Below are positions 11,503 through 20,042 of a DNA stretch of 64,000 nt, one piece after another. The stretch covers positions 2,790,001-2,854,000 of the forward strand of contig NZ_CP040872.1 of the NCBI RefSeq assembly GCF_006337065.1. The letters are read 5' to 3'. Positions within the stretch are counted from its first letter, which is position 1. Every line of letters starts with the position of its first letter. The DNA is from Agromyces laixinhei. Its GTDB lineage: Bacteria > Actinomycetota > Actinomycetes > Actinomycetales > Microbacteriaceae. The position numbers were made by a program, and so were the translations under genes. Under the pieces are notes generated by a model, which ran no database searches, had not been told where the DNA came from, and saw nothing but the letters and a program-made list of their open reading frames with translations.

Positions 11503-12356
11503 TGACCGACGCGCGAGAGATCGACCGGATCGTGGGGGCCGCCCTCGACGAGGACGCCCCGTGGGGCGACCTCACCTCCGAGACGCTCATCCCCGCCTCC
11601 GCCACCGCGACCGCCGAACTCGTGACGCGCGAGGCCGGCGTGCTCAGCGGCATCGAGGTGTTCGCAGCGGCGTTCCGGCTCGTCGACCCCGCGGTCGTCG
11701 TCGAGCGTCTCGCGACCGACGGCGAACCGTTCGAACCGGGCGCGGTGCTCGCCCGGGTCAGCGGCCCGGCCCGCGGCATCCTGCGCGCCGAACGCGTCGG
11801 TCTGAACCTCGTGCAGCGCATGTCGGGCATCGCGACGCTCACCGCCCGCTACGTCGCCGAGACGGCCGGCACGCGAGCGCGCATCGTCGACACGCGCAAG
11901 ACGACGCCGGGGCTGCGCAGCCTCGAGCGCCAGGCGGTGCGCGACGGCGGCGGCCGCAACCATCGCCGCTCGCTCTCCGACGCGGTGATGGCGAAGGACA
12001 ACCACCTCGCGGTGCTCACCGCGGGCGGTCACGACCTCGCCGCCGCGCTGCGGGAGGCACGCGATCGGATGCCCCACACCGCCCACCTCGAGGTCGAGGT
12101 CGACCGGCTCGAACAGGTCGAGGCCGTGCTCGCCGGCGGCGCCGACACCGTCATGCTCGACAACTTCACGCCAGACGAACTGCGGGCGGGCGTCGCGCTC
12201 ATCGCCGGGCGCGCGGTCGTCGAGGCCTCCGGCGGCGTCTCGCTCGAGACCGTGCGCGAGATCGCCGCGACGGGCGTCGACGTGATCTCGGTCGGCGCCC
12301 TCACGCACTCGGTGCGCTCACTCGACCTCGGCCTCGACGTGGTGGTCGAGACGTGA
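11502..12356 (+). CDS. nadC: Nicotinate-nucleotide pyrophosphorylase (quinolinate phosphoribosyltransferase)
   Basis: Converts quinolinate and PRPP to nicotinate mononucleotide. It has 284 residues. Characteristic segments are EDAPWGDLTSETL, AERVGLNLVQRMSGIAT, RIVDTRKTTPGLR, GGGRNHRRSLSDAVMAKDNH and the C-terminal EASGGVSLETVREIAATGVDVISVG. The ATG overlaps the nadB stop and its TGA overlaps the next gene's GTG (GTGA), so translation of the operon is tightly coupled. Confidence 0.97.
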   Translation: MTDAREIDRIVGAALDEDAPWGDLTSETLIPASATATAELVTREAGVLSGIEVFAAAFRLVDPAVVVERLATDGEPFEPGAVLARVSGPARGILRAERVGLNLVQRMSGIATLTARYVAETAGTRARIVDTRKTTPGLRSLERQAVRDGGGRNHRRSLSDAVMAKDNHLAVLTAGGHDLAAALREARDRMPHTAHLEVEVDRLEQVEAVLAGGADTVMLDNFTPDELRAGVALIAGRAVVEASGGVSLETVREIAATGVDVISVGALTHSVRSLDLGLDVVVET

Positions 12357-13498
12357 TCTTCCTCGACCATGCGGCGACGACGCCCGTGCGCCGGGAGGCA
12401 CTCGAGGCGATGTGGCCGTTCCTCGCGGGGTCCTTCGGCAACCCCTCGAGCCACCACGCGCTCGGCGACGAGGCGTCTCGCGCACTCGCCGCCGCGCGCG
12501 CCAGTGTCGCCGCGGTCGTCGGCTGCCGCCCCGGAGATGTCGTCTTCACGAGCGGCGGCACCGAGGCCGACAACCTCGCGGTGAAGGGCCTCGCCCTCGC
12601 GAACCCACGCGGGCGTCACCTCGTGATCTCGCCGATCGAGCACGAGGCGGTGCTCGAGTCCGCAGCGTACCTGGCGCGCGTGCACGACTTCGAGATCTCC
12701 GAGGTCGCGGTCGACGCCGGCGGCCGCGTCACTCCCGAGGCGCTCGCCCGGGTCATCCGGCCCGACACCGCCCTCGTCTCGGTGCAGCTCGCGAACAACG
12801 AGATCGGCACGGTGCAGCCGATCGCCGAGCTCGGCGCCGTCGCGCACGCCGCCGGAGCGCTCATGCACACCGACGCCGTGCAGGCGGCAGGCTGGCTCCC
12901 CCTCTCGATCGACTCGCTCGGCGTCGACGCCCTCTCGCTCGCCGGCCACAAGGTCGGCGCCCCGAAGGGCACCGGGGCGCTCGTCGTGCGCGGCCGGCTC
13001 CAGCTCGAGCCGGTGCTGCACGGCGGCGGGCAGGAACGCGGCCGCAGGTCGGGCACCGAGAACGTCGCCGGTGCAGTCGCGTTCGCCGCCGCGCTTCGGC
13101 TGGCCGAGGCGGAGCGAGCGGATGCCGCAGCCCGCGTCGCCGCACTCGGCGCCGAGTTCACCGCCCGGGTGACGGCCACGGTGTCAGCCGCGCAGACGAC
13201 CGGAGATCCCGAGCACCGCCTGCCGGGCACGGTCTCCTTCGTCTTCCCGGGTACGAGCGGCGAGGCGGTGCTGCTCGAACTCGAACGCGACGGCGTCATC
13301 TGCTCGAGCGGCTCGGCGTGCGCCGCGGGCAGCGACGAGCCCTCGCACGTGCTCACGGCGATCGGATTGCCGGCCGAGCTCGCGCAGACGGCGGTGCGGT
13401 TCACGCTCGGCGCTGCGACGACGGCCGACGAGCTGACGGATGCTGCGGCATCCGTCGCTCGTGCCGTGTCGGCGGTACGCGGTATCCTGGCAACATGA
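12353..13498 (+). CDS. Cysteine desulfurase of the NAD operon
   Basis: Class V PLP enzyme, 381 residues from the GTG at 12353; the open frame extends far upstream but that part is antisense-like noise. The product opens with IFLDHAATTPVRREALEAM. The PLP lysine is in LSLAGHKVGAPKGTGAL, and the catalytic cysteine is in ICSSGSACAAGSDEPSHV. Such enzymes release sulfur from cysteine for Fe-S clusters. Its 4-base overlap with nadC and its place in a NAD operon suggest it serves the NadA cluster (NadS-like role). General IscS function cannot be excluded. Confidence 0.93.
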   Translation: MIFLDHAATTPVRREALEAMWPFLAGSFGNPSSHHALGDEASRALAAARASVAAVVGCRPGDVVFTSGGTEADNLAVKGLALANPRGRHLVISPIEHEAVLESAAYLARVHDFEISEVAVDAGGRVTPEALARVIRPDTALVSVQLANNEIGTVQPIAELGAVAHAAGALMHTDAVQAAGWLPLSIDSLGVDALSLAGHKVGAPKGTGALVVRGRLQLEPVLHGGGQERGRRSGTENVAGAVAFAAALRLAEAERADAAARVAALGAEFTARVTATVSAAQTTGDPEHRLPGTVSFVFPGTSGEAVLLELERDGVICSSGSACAAGSDEPSHVLTAIGLPAELAQTAVRFTLGAATTADELTDAAASVARAVSAVRGILAT

Positions 13499-13650
13499 GC
13501 GATTCGACACCGGCCCGCGACGACGCGACGCCTGAAGCCGACGAAGCCGCTGAGCAGCGTCTCGAAGACGAGCTCGCTCCCGAAGAGGAGCTGCTGAGAG
13601 GCCTGCTCCCCGATCCGGCTCCGACCGACGGCCCGGCACCGGCCCCGTAG
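13495..13650 (+). CDS. Small acidic protein coupled to the cysteine desulfurase
   Basis: 51 residues, rich in Asp, Glu, Ala and Pro, with a central helical stretch EAAEQRLEDELAPEEELLRGLL. The ATG overlaps the desulfurase stop (ATGA). TATCCT ends 6 bases before the ATG and could act as a -10 for a leaderless transcript as well. I do not recognise a family. The tight linkage suggests a function with the desulfurase or simply a conserved small gene at the operon end. Confidence 0.55.
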   Translation: MSDSTPARDDATPEADEAAEQRLEDELAPEEELLRGLLPDPAPTDGPAPAP

Positions 13651-13839
13651 GCCGTCCGACCAGGCCGGCCGCCCGACCGGGATTCCCGCCCGACCTTCGC
13701 GAGCCGGTACGCGCGGTTCCATGCGTTCCGATCGATGTCGGAATCCGGGAATAGCGAGTCACCCGGCACGGGTTGACCAAACGTACTCGACGCAATTCCC
13801 CGGCGCAGCTGTGCGCTGACTTCGATTGGACCACCTTCC

Positions 13840-15363
13840 TTGACTGAACGCGCCGTCCCCGAACTCCGTGACCCCGGAACCGCCCATGCCGGCGATTCCG
13901 CGACCCACGAACACCACGAACACTCCGATGTCGAGGCGCTGCACGGCGCCCGCAACAACCGGGTCATCTGGCTCCTGCTCGCCGCCTCGTTCGTCGTCAT
14001 CCTCAACGAGACGATCATGGGCGTCGCCATCCCGCATCTCGTCGACGACCTCGATATCTCCCTCTCCGCCGCCCAGTGGCTCACCACCGCCTTCATGCTG
14101 ACGATGGCCGTCGTCATTCCGATCACGGGCTTCCTGCTGCAGCGCTTCGCGACACGGCCGATCTTCATCGCCGCGATGAGCCTCTTCTCAACCGGCACGC
14201 TCATCGCCGCACTCGCCCCGGGCTTCGAGGTGCTGCTCCTCGCCCGAATCGTGCAGGCCAGCGGCACGGCCATCATGATGCCGCTGCTCATGACGACGCT
14301 CATGACCCTCGTCGCCCCGAGCGATCGCGGCCGACTCATGGGTCGCGTCTCGATCGTGATGTCGGTGGCACCGGCGATCGGGCCGACGATCTCGGGCCTG
14401 ATCCTGCATTCCCTCTCCTGGCGGTTCATGTTCTGGCTCGTGCTGCCGATCGCGCTCACCATGCTCGTCATCGGCATCCGTCGGGTCGAGAACGTCAGCG
14501 AGCCGCGCGTGATCCCGATCGACGTCTTCTCGGTCGTGCTCTCGGCGTTCGGCTTCGGCGGACTCGTCTACGGACTCAGCCTGATCGGCGCCGAGACCGC
14601 CGGCAGCGCGCTCGGCGCAGCGCCCATGTGGATCGCCCTCGGGGTCGGCGCCGTGGCGATCGCCGCGTTCATCTGGCGTCAGCTCGTGCTGCAGCGCACC
14701 GATCGCGCGCTGCTCGACCTGCGCACCTTCCGCTCCGGCAACTTCGCGATCTCGATCGGCCTCATGACGATCATGATGGCGGCGCTCTTCGGCACGATCA
14801 TCCTGCTGCCGATCTACCTGCAAGACGTGCTGCACCTCGACTCGATCATGACCGGGCTGCTGCTCCTGCCGGGCGGGCTGACCATGGGCCTCCTCGGGCC
14901 GATCGTCGGTCGCCTCTTCGACCGGCTCGGGCCGACTCCGCTGCTCGTGCCTGGCTCGATCATCGTGAGCGCAGTGCTCTGGTCGCTCACGCTCGTGACC
15001 GATACGACGTCGCCATGGCTCCTCCTCGCGGCGCACATGGCGCTCTCGGCCGGCCTCGCATTCATGTTCACGCCCCTGTTCACCTCGGCGCTCGGGTCGG
15101 TCCAGCCGAAGCTCTACTCGCACGGATCCGCGCTCGTGGGCACGGTGCAGCAGGTCGCCGGTGCCGCAGGCACCGCGCTCTTCGTGACGATCATGGCGGC
15201 GCAGTCTCTGACGGCGTCGACCGCGGGGGCGACGGTCGAGGCCGCTGCGGCATCCGGCGTCCGCTCGGCGTTCCTCGTCGGGGCGATCCTCTCGCTCGGG
15301 GCCATCGTCGGCGCATTCTTCGTGCGCAAGCCCGCCGACATGATGGAGGGCGCGTCGCACTGA
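13840..15363 (+). CDS. MFS multidrug exporter, DHA2 type
   Basis: 507 residues with about 14 membrane helices, the number typical of DHA2 (EmrB/QacA) proton-driven drug exporters. Motif C-like segments (APAIGPTISGLIL) and the first-helix pattern VVILNETIMGVAIPHLVDDL fit this family. The soluble N-terminal 38 residues are His/Glu-rich. The start appears to be TTG at 13840; no strong ribosome site is visible. TTGACC at about 13772 may be a -35 element. It stands alone: a terminator follows and the next gene is convergent. The substrate is unknown. Confidence 0.9.
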   Translation: MTERAVPELRDPGTAHAGDSATHEHHEHSDVEALHGARNNRVIWLLLAASFVVILNETIMGVAIPHLVDDLDISLSAAQWLTTAFMLTMAVVIPITGFLLQRFATRPIFIAAMSLFSTGTLIAALAPGFEVLLLARIVQASGTAIMMPLLMTTLMTLVAPSDRGRLMGRVSIVMSVAPAIGPTISGLILHSLSWRFMFWLVLPIALTMLVIGIRRVENVSEPRVIPIDVFSVVLSAFGFGGLVYGLSLIGAETAGSALGAAPMWIALGVGAVAIAAFIWRQLVLQRTDRALLDLRTFRSGNFAISIGLMTIMMAALFGTIILLPIYLQDVLHLDSIMTGLLLLPGGLTMGLLGPIVGRLFDRLGPTPLLVPGSIIVSAVLWSLTLVTDTTSPWLLLAAHMALSAGLAFMFTPLFTSALGSVQPKLYSHGSALVGTVQQVAGAAGTALFVTIMAAQSLTASTAGATVEAAAASGVRSAFLVGAILSLGAIVGAFFVRKPADMMEGASH

Positions 15364-15401
15364 CGCGCTGCGGCGACACGCGGTTGCGCTGACCGCAGAC
15401 C

Positions 15402-15437
15402 ACGACGGGGGTCCGGCATCTGCCGGGCCCCCGTCGT
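15402..15437. terminator. Bidirectional terminator hairpin
   Basis: ACGACGGGGG (15402-15411) pairs with CCCCCGTCGT (15428-15437), with an inner stem CCGGCA/TGCCGG. It sits between the convergent MFS exporter and VWA protein genes and can end transcription from both sides. Confidence 0.85.
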
Positions 15438-15454
15438 CGTTCAGTCGACCGGTG

Positions 15455-17203
15455 TCAGCCGCAGTTCGGCCGACAGCTGCGCTGCGTGAGCGCGTCGACC
15501 AGCACGACGCCGAGGTCTTCGGGTTTCGTGGCCGAGTACGCAGCCCCCTTCGTCGCCTGGGTGATGCGTTGCATCGCGTCGAGGTCGATCTCGGGTCCGA
15601 TGCCGATCATGATGACGGGCACCGGCTTCGTCGGGTCGTCGATCTTCGCAAGTTCGGCGAGCAGCGTCTCGAGGTCGATGCCGTTCTCGTCTTCGTTCTT
15701 GCCGTCGGTGAACAGCAGCACGGAGTTGACCTTCTCGGGGTCGTACGTCTCGCGCACTCGCTGCACGGCGGCGAGCGTCGTGTCGTAGAGACCGGTCGCT
15801 CCTCCGAGCCGCGCCGGCAGCGACTGGATGACGCCGGCGATCTGCTGGGAGTGCGCGGCGTCGCCGAGCGGTGCGATCGGCGACAGTTCTTCATAGTCGA
15901 GTTCGCCGTTTCGCGCGGTGGAGAAGACCCACACGCCGAGCTCCACCTCGCCCGAGAACTTCTGCATCGCCCCGACGGCCGCCTGCTGGAAGATGTCGAT
16001 GCGGCGCAGGCCGTTCTCGGCGGGCTCCTCCATCGAGCCCGACACGTCGATCACGGCGAGCATGCGCGAGCGCAGGGTGAGCACCGACCAGCTGCGGAGG
16101 ATCTCGAGCTGCGCGGCTCCGTCGAGCGCCGTCTGCGCCTCGGGCGCTTCCGCCCCGAGACCTGCGATGTCGAGTTCGCCCGAGCCGTCGGGCGCGCGGA
16201 AGCCGGCGGCGGCGAACGTCTTCGCGCTGTCGCGAACGGCCGCCTCGAACGCATCGAGCAACTCGGCCTTCGACGCATCCGCCGATTCGGAGTCCGCCGA
16301 ATCCGAGGAGTCCGCCGAATCCGAGGAGTCCGCCGATTCGGAGCCCCCCGCGGCATCCGTCGCGGTCATGCGCACGAAGGGGTAGTCGAGCGAGACCGTG
16401 CCGTCGACGGGATAGGCGGCGACGAGCGACTCCGTGGGGTCGTCGAGGTTGTACGCGGCGACCTGCGCCTCGGTCGTGACGACCACGACGGGCTCCTGCC
16501 CGGCACTGGCAGCGCCGAATGCGGCGCTCGTCGAAGCAGGGATGGACTTGCTGAGGGCGACCATGGCGCCGGCGAACTGGCGCGGGTCTTCAGGTGCGGA
16601 GTGGGCGCGCAGCGTGAGCAGGCCCGCGAGACTCGCAGCGGATGCCTCGGGGTCGGGCAGGATCGTCGGCAGCGTGCCGCCGAGCACCCGTGCCCAGCTC
16701 ACCGGTTCGGCCGCGATCTCGGTGGCCTTCGTCGACGCGCCGGCGAACACGACCGGCGACGTGGCGATGGACTCGCGCGCCTCGACCGCCGGCTGCGACT
16801 GGCCGAGTGAGGAGGCGGTCGCGTTCATACGGTCGAGCCAGACGCTCGAATCGGGAACCCAGACGTCGGCGTCCATGCCCCCAGATGCGGCGACTGCAGC
16901 GGTGTCCGCGGAGTCCTGTGCGGTGATCTCGGTCGACACGCACAGCTCGGAGTCCTGATCGAACTCCTCGGCGATGTCGGTGAGCGCCGGCGCGATCGAG
17001 GTGTCGGCGACGACGACGAGTTCCTCCGGCTCGGCGCAGCCCGTGCCGGCCGAAGCGAAGAGCGGGTTCAGGTAGTCGCCGACCCACAGGAAGACGCCGC
17101 CGGCGACGACGCCGACCACGACGATGGCTCCGATGATGGACAGGATGAGCTTGCGGCCCGGCTTCTTCGCCGATGCCGCGACGGTATGACGTCCCACGGG
17201 CAC
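15455..17203 (-). CDS. Secreted substrate-binding and VWA domain protein
   Basis: 582 residues. One N-terminal membrane helix (about residues 18-42) anchors it outside the cell. Residues about 60-290 resemble an extracellular solute-binding fold (ELVVVADTSIAPALTDIAEEF). A Ser/Asp/Glu linker of short repeats follows, then a C-terminal von Willebrand A domain with an intact metal site: DVSGS, a Thr in GGATGLYDT, and FTDGKNED. This two-part architecture is known in actinobacteria, but its ligand is not. It starts at GTG 17203, or at the GTG two codons later. No transporter genes are linked. Confidence 0.85.
   Translation of the reverse strand: MPVGRHTVAASAKKPGRKLILSIIGAIVVVGVVAGGVFLWVGDYLNPLFASAGTGCAEPEELVVVADTSIAPALTDIAEEFDQDSELCVSTEITAQDSADTAAVAASGGMDADVWVPDSSVWLDRMNATASSLGQSQPAVEARESIATSPVVFAGASTKATEIAAEPVSWARVLGGTLPTILPDPEASAASLAGLLTLRAHSAPEDPRQFAGAMVALSKSIPASTSAAFGAASAGQEPVVVVTTEAQVAAYNLDDPTESLVAAYPVDGTVSLDYPFVRMTATDAAGGSESADSSDSADSSDSADSESADASKAELLDAFEAAVRDSAKTFAAAGFRAPDGSGELDIAGLGAEAPEAQTALDGAAQLEILRSWSVLTLRSRMLAVIDVSGSMEEPAENGLRRIDIFQQAAVGAMQKFSGEVELGVWVFSTARNGELDYEELSPIAPLGDAAHSQQIAGVIQSLPARLGGATGLYDTTLAAVQRVRETYDPEKVNSVLLFTDGKNEDENGIDLETLLAELAKIDDPTKPVPVIMIGIGPEIDLDAMQRITQATKGAAYSATKPEDLGVVLVDALTQRSCRPNCG
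16278..16343. repeat. 18-bp repeats encoding the Ser/Asp/Glu linker
   Basis: TCCGCCGAATCCGAGGAG occurs at 16293-16310 and exactly again at 16311-16328, flanked by partial copies. On the coding (minus) strand this gives alternating SSDSAD units between the binding-protein half and the VWA half. The unit is a multiple of three, so copy number can change without frame loss. Confidence 0.8.
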
Positions 17204-17246
17204 TCCAAGCCGACGAGTGGGGGTCTCGTCGAATCCTCGGTTCGGG

Positions 17247-17264
17247 TTCCCCCAGATGGGGGAA
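17247..17264. promoter_or_regulatory. Short inverted repeat between divergent genes
   Basis: TTCCCCC (17247-17253) and GGGGGAA (17258-17264) form a perfect 7-base inverted repeat with a 4-base centre. It lies in the 183-base gap between the divergent VWA and phosphoribosyltransferase genes, 43 bases upstream of the VWA start. It could be an operator or a leader hairpin; nothing decides between these. Confidence 0.3.
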
Positions 17265-17386
17265 GGATTGGTTCAGTGTAAACGACGAGTTCCCAGAAGC
17301 GAATTTCACTCGGATTTCGCGTATCGGCCACGTCCTTCGCCCTCTTGGCGCCGCGGCACCTCGGTGGCAGCATTGAAGGGAGCGAC

Positions 17387-18034
17387 ATGGAGCACTTCAC
17401 CGATCGGGCCGACGCCGGCCGGCGGCTCGCCGAGGCACTCGGCGCGGTCGACCTCACGAGGCCGGTCGTGCTCGGCCTGCCGCGCGGAGGGGTGCCCGTT
17501 GCCGCCCCGGTCGCGGCAGCGCTCGGCGCGCCGCTCGACGTGCTCGTCGTGCGCAAGCTCGGGGTGCCCGGGCAGCCCGAGGTCGCGATGGGAGCCATCG
17601 GCGAGCAGGGTGCTCGGGTGCTGAACGAGGACATCGTCGATTCGGCCTTCGTCTCCCCCGGCGAGCTGCGCGACATCGAGCGCGTCCAGCGCGCCGAGCT
17701 CGAGGCGCGAGTGAAACGGTTCCGCGGCGGCGCACCGCCCGTGCCGCTCGCGGGCCGCACCGCGCTCATCGTCGACGACGGCGTCGCGACCGGTGCGACG
17801 GCGCGGGTCGCGGCACACGTCGCGAAGGCCCGCGGCGCCGATCAGGTCGTGCTCGCGATGCCGGTCGGGGCGCCCGACGCCGTCGGCTCGCTCGCCGCGG
17901 ACCCCGCCATCGACGAGATCATCTGCCTGTCGATGCCGCGCGGCTTCATGGCGGTCGGCATGCATTACCTCGACTTCGCACAGACGAGTGACGAACAGGT
18001 CGCGTCGCTGCTCACCGCAGCACGCAGAGGGTGA
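17387..18034 (+). CDS. Phosphoribosyltransferase-family protein
   Basis: 215 residues from the ATG at 17387, which has GAAGGGAG upstream; the frame opens earlier but without a ribosome site. The PRPP-binding loop is VDDGVATGATARV, preceded by LIVDDG as in type I phosphoribosyltransferases. The N-terminal VVLGLPRGGVPVAAPVA and VVRKLGVPGQPEVAMGAIGE segments match stand-alone proteins of this group found in many bacteria. The actual substrate is unknown. It is a single gene, convergent with the PrmC-like methyltransferase. Confidence 0.85.
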   Translation: MEHFTDRADAGRRLAEALGAVDLTRPVVLGLPRGGVPVAAPVAAALGAPLDVLVVRKLGVPGQPEVAMGAIGEQGARVLNEDIVDSAFVSPGELRDIERVQRAELEARVKRFRGGAPPVPLAGRTALIVDDGVATGATARVAAHVAKARGADQVVLAMPVGAPDAVGSLAADPAIDEIICLSMPRGFMAVGMHYLDFAQTSDEQVASLLTAARRG

Positions 18035-18062
18035 GGTCGGCGAACGAGGTCGGCGAATGGGG

Positions 18063-18878
18063 TCAGCGCACGCCGATGACGATGGTCGCGTCGGCCTCGG
18101 CATCGTGCATGATGCGGGCGACGAGTCCGCCCTTCTCGAAGAACTCCGCCGCGACCGGCGCCTGACGCTCGCTCGTCTCGATCAGCAGTGCTCCGCCGGG
18201 CGCGAGCCATGAGCGGGCGGATGCCGCGACCCGGCGATGCACGTCGAGCCCGTCTCCCCCGCCGTCGAGGGCCATGCGCGCCTCGTGGTCGCGCGCCTCG
18301 GGAGGCATCATGGCGATCGCCTCGCTCGGCACATACGGCGCATTGACGGCGAGCACGTCGATGCGGCCGCGGAGTTCGGCGGGCAACGCGTCGTAGAGGT
18401 CGCCCTCGACCACGACGCCGCCGAGCGGCTCGAGGTTCAGTCGCGCCGCCTGCACGGCGACGGGATCGAGATCCGCGCCGACGAGGTGCACGGTGCCCGC
18501 GGCATCCGCCATCGCCGATGCAACCGCCGCACCGATGGCGCCGGCACCGCAGCAGAGATCGACGACGACCGGGATGCGCGCGTCGTCACCCGCCGCCGGT
18601 GCCACGGCGGCGAGCGCCGCGAGACGCGCAGCCTCGCGCGCCAGGAACTCGGTACGGCGCCGCGGCACGAAGACGCCAGGCAGCACCCGCAGGCGCAGGC
18701 CCGCGAACTCCGCCCAGCCGAGCACCTGCTCGAGGGGCTCTCCCGCGACCCGGCGCTCGACGAGTGCCTCGAGCTCAGCGCCGCCTGCTTCGGCCTCGAG
18801 CAGGGCCGCCTCGTCTTCGGCGAACACGCAGCCGGCCGCGCGCAGGCGCGACACGATCTGGATCTCCGTCGGCGTCAC
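18063..18878 (-). CDS. PrmC-like protein N5-glutamine methyltransferase
   Basis: 271 residues from the GTG at 18878. That start overlaps the upstream gene's stop (GTGA) and fits better than the longer frame. The SAM motif is VVVDLCCGAGAIGAAVA, and the substrate motif is NAPYVPSEA, with Ala in place of the usual first Pro of NPPY. This variant marks the putative PrmC paralogue group rather than canonical release-factor methylase, so the target is uncertain. It is encoded with the Ddn-like protein. Confidence 0.8.
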   Translation of the reverse strand: MTPTEIQIVSRLRAAGCVFAEDEAALLEAEAGGAELEALVERRVAGEPLEQVLGWAEFAGLRLRVLPGVFVPRRRTEFLAREAARLAALAAVAPAAGDDARIPVVVDLCCGAGAIGAAVASAMADAAGTVHLVGADLDPVAVQAARLNLEPLGGVVVEGDLYDALPAELRGRIDVLAVNAPYVPSEAIAMMPPEARDHEARMALDGGGDGLDVHRRVAASARSWLAPGGALLIETSERQAPVAAEFFEKGGLVARIMHDAEADATIVIGVR

Positions 18879-19324
18879 TCGAGGTGCAGCCTGACCATCG
18901 GTATCTCGGGATGGGCCTCGCCGGTGGCATCCTGAATCGAACGCTCGAGCACCGCCCACGTCGCTGGGCGCCGCTCACCGTACCGCTCGAGCAGGCGGCG
19001 ACTCTCCTCGGTGCCGAGGAGCTCGGCACGCGCCGGCACCCGGCGGCGCCACCCGATGCTCACTCCGCAGCGGGGTTCGGCCTCGAGGTTCCGGTACCAC
19101 TGCGCACGCGTGCCGAAGCCCGAGGCGACGACGACGCGATCGGGCGCCTCGCGGTCGGCCGCCTCGATGACCACGAAGCGCGATTCGCCGCTCGTGCGAC
19201 CGCGATGCTCGAGCAACAGCAACCGGCCGCCGAAGATGAATCCGAATCCCGCCCGGAAGATCGCGATGGGCAGGCGCGCCATCCATCGCGTCGTCAGAAA
19301 CGTCGCGCCGATATCCATATGCAT
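18875..19324 (-). CDS. Ddn-like deazaflavin-dependent nitroreductase family protein
   Basis: 149 residues from the ATG at 19324, with GAGAGG just upstream. The pattern RLLLLEHRGRTSGESRFVVIE followed by VVASGFGTRAQWYRNLEAEP is that of the F420-binding split-barrel family. These proteins reduce quinones or nitro compounds with reduced F420. The gene overlaps the PrmC-like gene by 4 bases. Whether this organism makes F420 cannot be told from the window. Confidence 0.82.
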   Translation of the reverse strand: MHMDIGATFLTTRWMARLPIAIFRAGFGFIFGGRLLLLEHRGRTSGESRFVVIEAADREAPDRVVVASGFGTRAQWYRNLEAEPRCGVSIGWRRRVPARAELLGTEESRRLLERYGERRPATWAVLERSIQDATGEAHPEIPMVRLHLE

Positions 19325-19492
19325 CAGCCTCTCACGTTGTCGGAGCGGGTCGCGGGAGAGCGCCGCGACGAGACTGACTGAGTAGACCACCCGGCCGGAT
19401 GATTCCGCACCGCACCCGGTTCCGCAAGGCGTTGCCCGCAACGAGTCCGGCGTGCTTGTCTGAACGAAACCGACCTGAGGAGGCGGATCACT

Positions 19493-19990
19493 GTGGACAC
19501 CAGCACGATCGTCTGGATCATCATCGGGGTCGTCGTCATCATCGCGATCGTCGTGGTCGTCGTCATGATGACGACGGGCCGGCGCCGCAGGGAGGCTCGA
19601 GTCGAAGCCGAGCGTCGGCAGGCCGCCGACCTGCGGCAGAGCGCGGCCGAGACCACTGCGGCCGCGCAACAGCGTGAAGCGGATGCCGCGAGGTCTGCGG
19701 CCGATGCCAAGCAGGCCGAGGCCGAAGCCACGCAGGCGAGGCTCGATGCCGATCGTCTCGCCAGAGAGAGCACCGACAACCGCGCCGACGCAGCCGGTCT
19801 CCGCACCGAGGCCGACGATCGCCTGAAGAAGGCCGACACGTTGGATCCAGACGTCGAGACACGCGACCAGACCGATGCGACACGCGACCACACCGATGCG
19901 ACACGCGACCGGACCGATGACGCGGCGCGCGACCGGACCGATGCGGGGCGCGACGACGACCGCCGCCCCGGAGGTGCGACTCCGCTATAG
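19493..19990 (+). CDS. Membrane-anchored coiled-coil protein with C-terminal repeats
   Basis: 165 residues from the GTG at 19493, behind a good GAGGAGG site. Residues 5-26 are a single very hydrophobic helix. A long Ala/Glu/Arg/Gln coiled coil (residues about 30-120) follows, then a charged tail with repeated RD-x-TDA units. It resembles short actinobacterial membrane proteins of unknown function. The tail comes from a 21-base DNA repeat. No linked partner gene is evident. Confidence 0.7.
   Translation: MDTSTIVWIIIGVVVIIAIVVVVVMMTTGRRRREARVEAERRQAADLRQSAAETTAAAQQREADAARSAADAKQAEAEATQARLDADRLARESTDNRADAAGLRTEADDRLKKADTLDPDVETRDQTDATRDHTDATRDRTDDAARDRTDAGRDDDRRPGGATPL
19861..19950 (+). repeat. 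21-bp tandem repeat in the coiled-coil protein gene
   Basis: ACGCGACC-NN-ACCGATGCG units begin at 19861, 19882 and 19903, with a degenerate fourth at about 19927. They encode the heptad TRD-x-TDA. The first two units differ only in the central two bases. Confidence 0.8.
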
Positions 19991-20042
19991 GCGAGCGCGT
20001 TGTCGTCATTGCGCTCGACCGAGCGACGGCCTGTCTCGAAGC

